Source of the DNA: an uncultured Litoreibacter sp.
GTDB taxonomy: Bacteria > Pseudomonadota > Alphaproteobacteria > Rhodobacterales > Rhodobacteraceae
Assembly (NCBI RefSeq): GCF_947501785.1
Contig: NZ_CANMXB010000001.1
Location: forward strand, 1,631,048-1,695,047
Direction of reading: 5' to 3'
Length of the DNA: 64,000 bases
Of the stretch, positions 8,500 to 15,481 are shown in pieces. The notes under the pieces are model-generated. The model made no database searches and had not been told where the DNA came from. It worked only from the letters and a program-made list of their open reading frames with translations. Numbering within the stretch: position 1 is the first letter of the stretch; the number at the start of each line of letters is the position of its first letter. The translations under genes and the position numbers were made by a program.

Positions 8500-9954
8500 T
8501 CATCCGTGCAGCGCTGCGACGGTTTTCAAGCTTGAAAACCCATAAAGCGCCTCGAACCCCTTTTCGCGGCCATGGCCTGACAGCCCGGTGCCGCCAAAGG
8601 GCAGCTCCACCCCGCCACCCGCGCCATAATTGTTGAGGAAGACCTGCCCCGCCCGCAGAGCCTTGGCCAGCCGCATCTGCCGCGCGCCATTCCCCGTCCA
8701 GACCGAGGCCACGAGACCGTATTGGGTGCCATTGGCAATCTGGAGCGCCTCCTCTTCCGTCTCGAATGGGATGATCACCTGAACCGGGCCGAAAATCTCG
8801 TCCTGGGCGAGCGTGTGGTCGGGGCTGACGCCTTCAAACAAGGTTGGCGCGACGTAAGCGCCGCCTTCCGGCGCACCATCCACCACGGCGCCTTGTGCCG
8901 CCACTTTCAAATCTGAGCCCCGTTTCAGGAAGCTCTCCACGATGTCCTTCTGGCGGTTGGAGACCAGCGGACCCACGTCAAAATCATCCATGGCGGGACC
9001 TGCACGCAGCGCGCTGTAGCGCTGCACCATCTTGGTCAACACCTGATCGTACACGCCGCGCTGCACCAGAATGCGCGACGAGGCCGAGCAGGTCTGGCCC
9101 GCATTCTGTATCCCGGCATTAACCAAAAACGGCAAGGCTGCGTCGATATCAGCGTCGTCGAAGACCAATTGCGGGGACTTGCCGCCAAGTTCCAGCGTTA
9201 CCGGCACGACATTTGCACCCGCCGATTGCTGGATCAGCTTGCCGACGCCGACCGAGCCGGTGAAGGACATGTGGTGGATACCCTCATGTCCGCTCAAGGC
9301 GGCCCCCGCTTCCGCCCCCAATCCAGGCACAACATTGAGCGCGCCGGCCGGCAGGCCTGCCTGCGCCATCAGTTCGGCAAAATACAAAGCGGTCAGGCAG
9401 GCTTCCTCCGCCGGTTTCAAAACGCAGGCGTTGCCCATCGCCAAGGCCGCACCCACGGATCGCCCGATGATCTGCATCGGGTAGTTCCAAGGCACGATAT
9501 GGCCCGTCACCCCATGCGGCTGACGCAAGGTGTAGACGGTATAGCCGTCGAGATACGGAATGGTGGCCCCGTGTATTTTGTCAGCGGCGCCTGCATAGAA
9601 TTCCATGTAGCGCGCCAAGGCGACCACATCGGCGCGGGCCTGCTTCAGGGGTTTGCCCACGTCTTTGGCCTCAAGCTCTGCCAGCTGGTCAATATGGCCC
9701 AGCACCAGCTGGCCCGTTTTGTATAGAATACGGCTGCGTTCTACAGCTGTGGACCGGCCCCAATCGCCACGCATCGCGGTTTCGGCCGCCGCGACCGCGC
9801 GGTCGACATCTTCCACCCCGCCCTTCGCAATATTGCACAAATGCGAGCCGTCCGAGGGGTTGATCAATTCCAGCGTGTCGCCCGCCACCGGATCACACCA
9901 CACCCCGCTAATGAAGCATTGCGCGGGGTTCAGGCCGTTTAGGGAGATGGACAT
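8500..9954 (-). CDS. Aldehyde dehydrogenase family protein
   Basis: 484-residue NAD(P)+-dependent aldehyde dehydrogenase. PWNYPM at about 155-160, FTGSVGVG at 231-238 (cofactor loop), the general base Glu255 in ELGGKS, and nucleophile Cys289 in GQTCSASSR are all present, so it should be active. The C-terminus contains the conserved LPFGGTGLSGHGREKG. It resembles the betaine-aldehyde/gamma-aminobutyraldehyde branch but the substrate cannot be fixed. It sits 26 bp after the TRAP large permease gene, and probably oxidises an aldehyde formed from the imported compound. Confidence 0.92.
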   Translation of the reverse strand: MSISLNGLNPAQCFISGVWCDPVAGDTLELINPSDGSHLCNIAKGGVEDVDRAVAAAETAMRGDWGRSTAVERSRILYKTGQLVLGHIDQLAELEAKDVGKPLKQARADVVALARYMEFYAGAADKIHGATIPYLDGYTVYTLRQPHGVTGHIVPWNYPMQIIGRSVGAALAMGNACVLKPAEEACLTALYFAELMAQAGLPAGALNVVPGLGAEAGAALSGHEGIHHMSFTGSVGVGKLIQQSAGANVVPVTLELGGKSPQLVFDDADIDAALPFLVNAGIQNAGQTCSASSRILVQRGVYDQVLTKMVQRYSALRAGPAMDDFDVGPLVSNRQKDIVESFLKRGSDLKVAAQGAVVDGAPEGGAYVAPTLFEGVSPDHTLAQDEIFGPVQVIIPFETEEEALQIANGTQYGLVASVWTGNGARQMRLAKALRAGQVFLNNYGAGGGVELPFGGTGLSGHGREKGFEALYGFSSLKTVAALHG

Positions 9955-9980
9955 GGGGCGCGCTCCGGTTGGTCTCGGCT

Positions 9981-11426
9981 TTAGTTACCGTAAGCGATTG
10001 CCGGCAGCCATGTCACCAGCCACGGGAACTCGAAGACTATGAACAACCCAAAGAGCTGCAGCAGCACGAACGGGATCACGCCTTTGTAAATGTGCCCCAG
10101 TGTGACGCCCGGCGGGCACACGCCGCGCAGGTAGAACAGCGAGAACCCCACCGGCGGGGTGAGGAAGGACGTCTGCAACGTCACCGCGACCAGAATTGCG
10201 AACCAGACCACGGATGGGTTGTCCACCACGCCGTATCCGTCGACCGGGATATCCAGGCCGATCACCACCGGCAGCATCAGCGGCATGATGATCAACGTGA
10301 TCTCGATCCAGTCCAGCAGGAAGCCCAGCAGGAAGATGATGAACAGGATGAACACCACCACCATGTTCTTGTTGTCAAACGAGCCCAGCACCAGGTTCTT
10401 GATGATCTCGTCGCCGCCATAGAGGCGCAGCACATAGGCGAAAAAGTTGGCCGCAATGAAAATACCCACGATGTAGCCCGAGGTGTTCATCGTCTGGCGC
10501 ATCACGTCCTTGAACACTTTGCCGTTCAGCCGGCGGTTCGTCAGCGCCAGCGTCAACGCGCCCAGCGCGCCAAGGCCCGACGCCTCGGTAGGCGTGGCGT
10601 AGCCAAAGAAAATCGAACCCAGCACCAACAGGATCAGGAACATCGGTGGGATGACCGAGATCAGCACGTCCAAGACGATTTTCATCGTTACCGGCTCGCG
10701 GTTTTCGGGCAGCGGCATCGCCTTTGGGTTCAGCAGCCCCCAGACAACGATGAACACGATATAGAGCCCGCCCAACAGCAAACCGGGGAACAGCGCGCCC
10801 ATGAACAAATCACCCAAGCTGATCGCCAGCTGGTCGGACATGATCACCAGCATGATCGACGGCGGGATCAGGATGCCCAACGTGCCCGAGGCGGCGATGG
10901 TACCGGTGGCGATGGTTTTGGAATAATCCTGCTTCATCATCGTGGGTAGCCCCATGACGCCCAGCAGTACGACCGACGCCCCGACGACGCCGGTAGAGGC
11001 CGCCAGAATGATGCCAATCAGCATGACCGACAGGGCGAGCCCGCCGCGCAACGCGCCAAAGAGCACCTGCATGGATTGCATCATCCGCTGCGCCACGCCA
11101 GACTGGTCCAGCATCAAGCCCATATAGATGAACATGGGCAGCGCCACCAAAACCGGGTTCTGGATCACGCCTCCGAAGAAACGGCCCGCATTGGCGAACA
11201 TCTTGCGGTATTCGATGCGGGTTTCGTCGTATTCGATGTAGTTCTGGATGGCGTCGGCGGCGGGGTCCAGGACGAACTGAGCCAGCACGATGAAGACCAG
11301 CGACACACCGACCAACGCATAGGCCACCGGAATGCCACGAAACAGCATCACGATGAAGACGATGAACATCAACAGAACCATCCATTGGTTCAGGTCCATG
11401 AACGAAATAAGCGAAAGCAGTTGCAT
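9981..11426 (-). CDS. TRAP transporter large permease subunit (DctM family)
   Basis: 481-residue membrane protein of the DctM family, the 12-TM transport subunit of tripartite ATP-independent periplasmic transporters. Characteristic segments include VALPMFIYMGLMLDQSG, ASTGVVGASVVLLGVMGLPTM and GILIPPSIMLVIM. It uses a Na+ or H+ gradient to drive uptake with a periplasmic binding protein. The gene starts 3 bp after the small permease stop. Length is slightly above the roughly 430 residues of the C4-dicarboxylate type and fits the TRAP branch linked to 2-oxo acids and other substrates. Confidence 0.93.
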   Translation of the reverse strand: MQLLSLISFMDLNQWMVLLMFIVFIVMLFRGIPVAYALVGVSLVFIVLAQFVLDPAADAIQNYIEYDETRIEYRKMFANAGRFFGGVIQNPVLVALPMFIYMGLMLDQSGVAQRMMQSMQVLFGALRGGLALSVMLIGIILAASTGVVGASVVLLGVMGLPTMMKQDYSKTIATGTIAASGTLGILIPPSIMLVIMSDQLAISLGDLFMGALFPGLLLGGLYIVFIVVWGLLNPKAMPLPENREPVTMKIVLDVLISVIPPMFLILLVLGSIFFGYATPTEASGLGALGALTLALTNRRLNGKVFKDVMRQTMNTSGYIVGIFIAANFFAYVLRLYGGDEIIKNLVLGSFDNKNMVVVFILFIIFLLGFLLDWIEITLIIMPLMLPVVIGLDIPVDGYGVVDNPSVVWFAILVAVTLQTSFLTPPVGFSLFYLRGVCPPGVTLGHIYKGVIPFVLLQLFGLFIVFEFPWLVTWLPAIAYGN

Positions 11427-11429
11427 GTC

Positions 11430-12209
11430 TTAGTTGTCCCCGCGGCGGCGGCGCAGAAGACCGACGGCAATCAAGGCCACGACCAGCGCCACAGACACCC
11501 ACAATGTGTGGTCAAAGAATGGTTCTCGGGTGATACGGCGGGGGCGGATCTCGGCGTTCGTGAAGTAGATCACCCAATAGGCCGCGTAATGCACCAGCCG
11601 CCAGCCCACGAAGATGGCCGTGGGCAGCATCCAAAGCAGCTGTGTTGCCAATCCCGTATCGGTAAATGTCTTCAGGTTGTGTTTGAACCGCGCCCAACCG
11701 GCAGCGGCGGCCAACAGGAACAGCACCGGCAAGGTGGCCTTCAACAAGTACACGCGGTGCAGCCCGTTGGGGCTGCTCGACCCCTCGCCCGAAATGATAG
11801 ATTGCCAGCTGTAATGGACCAGCACATCCGTCATCAGCGCAATGAACGGCAGCAGCAACCAGCCAATGGCGAAGACCTCGATCCGCGCTTTCTTCGCGTC
11901 GGAATAATTCTGGTGCAGGATGTCGACCCGCACATGGCTGTTGGTGGTGATGGCGTAGCCGAAGGCCGTCAGCATAGCGAAGCCGTACATCCACCACTGC
12001 GCATCATCGAGCCACGCCTGGTTGTTGCCCGCGCCGCGCAGGAACACCTGGCTGACAATAGCGATCATCAGGATCGGAAACATCCACGACACGACATTGC
12101 CGACATTGATCATCAGCCGGTCCGCGAACCCGTGCGTGTGGCGGTCCACCTCGCCGGGGTCCGAGATGGCAAGCACCTCTTCGACGTCTGGAATGGATTG
12201 ATCTGACAT
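11430..12209 (-). CDS. TRAP transporter small permease subunit (DctQ family), long form
   Basis: 259 residues with about four transmembrane helices and a central GYAITTNSHVRVDILHQ motif typical of DctQ, plus an extended loop. It is longer than the common 160-200 residue DctQ. The long form occurs in TRAP systems with large DctM proteins such as TakPQM-type transporters. It lies between the binding-protein gene (92 bp upstream, with a hairpin in the gap) and the large permease gene (3 bp downstream). Confidence 0.88.
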   Translation of the reverse strand: MSDQSIPDVEEVLAISDPGEVDRHTHGFADRLMINVGNVVSWMFPILMIAIVSQVFLRGAGNNQAWLDDAQWWMYGFAMLTAFGYAITTNSHVRVDILHQNYSDAKKARIEVFAIGWLLLPFIALMTDVLVHYSWQSIISGEGSSSPNGLHRVYLLKATLPVLFLLAAAAGWARFKHNLKTFTDTGLATQLLWMLPTAIFVGWRLVHYAAYWVIYFTNAEIRPRRITREPFFDHTLWVSVALVVALIAVGLLRRRRGDN

Positions 12210-12253
12210 GCCGTGTGCGCCCTCCCAAGCCCCCGTTACCGGGCCAAATAGAA

Positions 12254-12281
12254 GGCGGCACTCCGAGGTCGGAATGCCGCC
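12254..12281 (-). terminator. Hairpin between TRAP binding-protein gene and permease genes
   Basis: 11-bp stem with a 6-nt loop (arms 12254-12264 and 12271-12281). On the transcribed minus strand it has one G-U wobble and is otherwise fully paired, and is followed by a U-rich TTCTATTT. It sits just after the dctP-type stop. This position is typical of hairpins that lower read-through into permease genes or protect the binding-protein mRNA. That role is inferred. Confidence 0.6.
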
Positions 12282-12301
12282 ATCCGCGTCTTTATATCCG
12301 C

Positions 12302-13345
12302 TTACCGGTCGCGGGGCAGATAAATGTTCTCAACCCAGGTTTTGTAACCAGCACGGTACTCTTGCAGGTCATCCCAGGTCTTTTTGAAATGCGCATCCTC
12401 GGAAGCGAGCTCGGCTGCAACCTCGTTCCATGCAGCTTCAAACTGGTCGAGCATCTCCGGCGGCCACTGCTTGATGGTCACGCCGTTCTTCTCGGTGTTC
12501 TCAACCATGGCCGCAAAGTTTTTCGCCTCACCTTCCGCAAGGTTGGTGGTGACGTTGGCCAGACATGCGGTCTGGATCTGGTTCTGCGCGATCTCGGACA
12601 GGTCTTCCCAGACGTCGACGTTGACGATCAGCTCAAACAGGGTCGAGGGCTGGTGCCAGCCGGGGAAGTAGTTGTATTTCGCGATCTTGTGGAAACCCAG
12701 ACGCGCATCAATCAGCGGCATGGAGAATTCGGTCGCGTCAATCGCGCCGCGCTCCAGCGCCGGGAAGATATCGCCCGCAGCCAGCAGCGATGTTGACACG
12801 CCCAGACGCTGCATCACCTCGGCGCCAAGGCCGAAGAAGCGCATGTTCAGACCTTCAAGGTCAGCGACCGAGTTGATCTCGTTCTTGAACCAGCCGGATG
12901 TTTCTGGCGCGATCACGCCACAGGGCATAACCTTCACGTTGTAACCGGCCTGGTCGTACATTTCCTGCCACAGCTCAAGCCCGTCATCATACAGGATCCA
13001 GCCCATGAACTCGCCCGCTTCCGGGCCGAATGGCACAGCAGCAAACAGCGATGCAGACGGGATCTTGCCCTGCCAGTAGCCGGATGTGGCATAGGCCGCG
13101 TCAACCGAGCCATTGGACACTGCGTCTAGCGCTTCCAAGGTCGGGACCAGTTTGCCGGGATCAAAATGCTCAAATTCCACCTCTGTGGAGATCGAGTTGA
13201 TGCGGTTGGTGAAGTCGACGCCCGCTGTGCCGAGAATTGGCAGGTTGGCGGAGAATGACGAAGTCATTTCGATGGTTTGCTGCGCCTGCGCGCCGGTGGC
13301 GGCCAGAGACGCGGCAAACGCGGTTGCGATTACTTTGTTCTTCAT
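12302..13345 (-). CDS. TRAP transporter substrate-binding protein (DctP family, TakP-like)
   Basis: 347-residue periplasmic binding protein. A Sec signal peptide is visible (MKNKVIATAFAASLAATGAQA, cleavage near residue 22). The segment GAIDATEFSMPLIDARLGFH and the following YNYFPGWHQPS match the TakP-like branch, whose characterised member binds 2-oxo acids. The ligand here is unknown. It is the first gene of the TRAP/dehydrogenase cluster, with inverted repeats in its upstream gap and a LysR regulator gene beyond. Confidence 0.92.
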   Translation of the reverse strand: MKNKVIATAFAASLAATGAQAQQTIEMTSSFSANLPILGTAGVDFTNRINSISTEVEFEHFDPGKLVPTLEALDAVSNGSVDAAYATSGYWQGKIPSASLFAAVPFGPEAGEFMGWILYDDGLELWQEMYDQAGYNVKVMPCGVIAPETSGWFKNEINSVADLEGLNMRFFGLGAEVMQRLGVSTSLLAAGDIFPALERGAIDATEFSMPLIDARLGFHKIAKYNYFPGWHQPSTLFELIVNVDVWEDLSEIAQNQIQTACLANVTTNLAEGEAKNFAAMVENTEKNGVTIKQWPPEMLDQFEAAWNEVAAELASEDAHFKKTWDDLQEYRAGYKTWVENIYLPRDR

Positions 13346-13436
13346 GTGGTTCCTCCCTGGGCCGCGGCATGCGGCCAGTTACTCCTTAGTCTTGGGCGCG
13401 CGATCAGCTTGGTGATCCTATGCCCGAAGAATCAGA

Positions 13437-13512
13437 TTTGGGTAGACTGATTGGCCCGAGGTCGTCTGGCAACCTCGCCGGCCAAATCCGTTTTCTACCC
13501 AAATATGGGTAG
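13437..13512. promoter_or_regulatory. Triple TGGGTAG half-site upstream of the TRAP operon
   Basis: CTACCCAAATATGGGTAG (13495-13512) is a perfect 7-bp inverted repeat with a 4-nt centre. A third copy, TTTGGGTAGA, lies at 13437-13446. The first is about 150 bp and the last about 92 bp upstream of the dctP-type start. This spacing is compatible with an operator for the adjacent LysR protein or another regulator of the cluster. I see no other feature to explain it in the 286-bp gap. Confidence 0.5.
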
Positions 13513-13601
13513 AGCAACTGTGGCGACCTGCATTTTCTTCAAGCCCCGCCGCGTATTTTTGACTCACCGGCCTGATAAGTTTGCGAAAAAATCGAACAGT
13601 T

Positions 13602-13618
13602 CATCAGATTTTCTGATG
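13602..13618 (-). repeat. Inverted repeat at the 3' side of the LysR gene
   Basis: CATCAGA-TTT-TCTGATG, 7 bp perfect arms, lies 14 bp beyond the LysR stop. On the minus strand a run of six T follows about 12 nt later. It may be a weak terminator for the LysR gene or part of the TRAP promoter region. The surrounding 13550-13680 is noticeably AT-rich. Confidence 0.45.
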
Positions 13619-13631
13619 CTTATTGGTAAGA

Positions 13632-14555
13632 TTAAATATCCAATTCACCCAAATTTGTCGTTCCCCGCCCGCCGAAGCCCGCCCGGATGAAGGCCAAAAG
13701 ACGCTCGGAGTAGTTGTGTTTCACGTAGCCTCGGGCCGTCACAATGCCGATCATCCGCTCGGTCATGGGGTCGGAAAGCGGAATGGCGCGGAACCGATTT
13801 TTGTCGCCATGGGCCGCGACGATTTCCGGCAAAATAGCTACGCCAAGACCTGCCTCTACAAGGTTCATCGCCGTCGTCGCGTTCTGCAACTCGTAGCGGA
13901 CATTCAATGTGATGCCGGCGCGTTTCGTGACCTGATCGACAAGCAGACGCAACGCCGTTTTGGAATCCAGCAATATCATCGGAGTTTTGTCCAGATCCGT
14001 GACGCTGATTTGGTTCACTCCGGTATCAAATTGCGGCGGTGTGCAGGCCAACAGCTGATCGGTGATCAGAGCTTCGAATTCGAAATCCTTGATTCTTGCC
14101 ACTTCGGGCCCAATGTAGAACTCCACTTTTTGCTGCTGCAGCAGTTCCAGACCTTCGGTTGGCGGGACCTCTCGTACGCTGACCACGCTGTCAGGGTAAC
14201 GCCGCGCGAAGTTGTAAAGGATGTCGCCCATATAGGACGCGGCCAAGGTCGGCGCACAGCCAATCTGCACCTGCCCGCGCCGTCGCGCCGCAATGTTGGA
14301 CAATTCTGACAACTCGGACTGCACGTTATCCATCGCACCTTTGGTGCGATCAAAAAGCCTCCGTCCCTCTGGCGACAGCGAGATCCGCTGCGCCTTGCGG
14401 ACAAACAGGCGCAGGCCGACTTGGGCCTCCAGGTCCCTGATCTGCATAGAAATCGCCGACGGCGCACGGTTGGCGATCTCCGCCGCACGACGGAAACTGC
14501 CATGCTCGGCCACAAGCAAAAAGGTCTGCAGAAGCTTGAGATTGACCGCGTTCAC
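13632..14555 (-). CDS. LysR family transcriptional regulator
   Basis: 307 residues. An N-terminal winged helix-turn-helix (about 1-60: LLQTFLLVAEHGSFRRAAEIANRAPSAIS in the family pattern) is followed by a LysR substrate-binding domain. It starts at GTG 14555, overlapping the yihY-like stop as GTGA. LysR proteins bind a co-inducer and usually control adjacent genes. Here the TRAP/dehydrogenase operon begins 286 bp downstream in the same orientation, so it is the obvious candidate target, though LysR genes are more often divergent from their targets. Confidence 0.9.
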   Translation of the reverse strand: MNAVNLKLLQTFLLVAEHGSFRRAAEIANRAPSAISMQIRDLEAQVGLRLFVRKAQRISLSPEGRRLFDRTKGAMDNVQSELSELSNIAARRRGQVQIGCAPTLAASYMGDILYNFARRYPDSVVSVREVPPTEGLELLQQQKVEFYIGPEVARIKDFEFEALITDQLLACTPPQFDTGVNQISVTDLDKTPMILLDSKTALRLLVDQVTKRAGITLNVRYELQNATTAMNLVEAGLGVAILPEIVAAHGDKNRFRAIPLSDPMTERMIGIVTARGYVKHNYSERLLAFIRAGFGGRGTTNLGELDI

Positions 14556-15445
14556 GTGATCCCGCAGCTCTTCTGTTTGAGTTCTTCCAACGCGTCGGCT
14601 GCCAGCTTGCGTCGCTCAATCTGCGCGTTCAGCGCGCCCCCCAACAGCACCAGAAACGCGCTGAAATACAGCCACATCAGCAGCGCCACGACCGCCCCGA
14701 TGGACCCGTACACCTCGTTGTAGCGCCCAAAATTGGACAGGTATTCGGAAAACCCGTAGGACGCCGCGGCCCACATCAGCACCGCAAATACCGCGCCGGG
14801 TGTCAGCCAGGGCGTGCGCCTGCTGTCCCGTTTGCGCGGACCGTAGCGGTAGATCAGCGCGATCCCCACCGTGATGACAAAGATGGCCGAACTCCAGCGC
14901 ACCGTGTCGATCCAGCTTTTGGTCTCGACCGTCAGCGGCAACAGTGCCACCACAATCGGGGTCACAACCACAGCAGCGCCGGCCACCAACGCCACCACGA
15001 CCAAAGTGATTGTCAGCAAGAAGGCCGACAGATACGCCATCAAAAAGCTGCGATTGGGGGAGCGGTAAATGGTATTCAGCCCCCGCATCATCGCCCCCAC
15101 GCCAGCCCGCGCTGACCACAAGGCCAACAAGATGGAGACAAATGTCGCCCACCCCAAAGTCTCCCCCCGCGCCGAGGTGATACGCCCGATCTGCCCGTCA
15201 ATCAGCGTGTAGATATCATCCGGCACGATGCCGCGCAGCAGGTTGATCTGGTCCTGAATGACCACCGGGTCCGCCATCAGCCCGAAAATCGCAATAATCG
15301 CCGCCAGCCCAGGAAAGATCGCCAGCATCCCGAAAAAGGCGATTCCGGCGGAAATCAGGCTCAGGTTTTGCTCGTCAATCTGCAACCACACGGCGCGCAA
15401 CGCGTCATACCAGATGCCAACCGACGGGGGGAGATAGCGTTTCAT
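14552..15445 (-). CDS. YihY/virulence factor BrkB family membrane protein
   Basis: 297-residue inner-membrane protein with about six transmembrane helices. Conserved family segments include LSLISAGIAFFGMLAIFPGLAAI near the start and YGSIGAVVALLMWLYFSAFLVLLGG near the end (first 20 residues are diagnostic in each). The family was once named ribonuclease BN by mistake; its function is not established. It lies 33 bp after nrdJ and overlaps the LysR gene by 4 bp. Confidence 0.88.
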   Translation of the reverse strand: MKRYLPPSVGIWYDALRAVWLQIDEQNLSLISAGIAFFGMLAIFPGLAAIIAIFGLMADPVVIQDQINLLRGIVPDDIYTLIDGQIGRITSARGETLGWATFVSILLALWSARAGVGAMMRGLNTIYRSPNRSFLMAYLSAFLLTITLVVVALVAGAAVVVTPIVVALLPLTVETKSWIDTVRWSSAIFVITVGIALIYRYGPRKRDSRRTPWLTPGAVFAVLMWAAASYGFSEYLSNFGRYNEVYGSIGAVVALLMWLYFSAFLVLLGGALNAQIERRKLAADALEELKQKSCGIT

Positions 15446-15455
15446 GCCCTAGGGG

Positions 15456-15481
15456 TAGCCGATTTTACGGCCAATCGGCTA
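15456..15481 (-). repeat. Perfect 9-bp inverted repeat at the nrdJ stop codon
   Basis: TAGCCGATT and AATCGGCTA flank an 8-nt loop, and the nrdJ stop codon is part of the arm. On the minus-strand transcript this makes a strong hairpin, but no U-run follows. It could be a processing or partial termination signal between nrdJ and the yihY-like gene. Confidence 0.4.
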
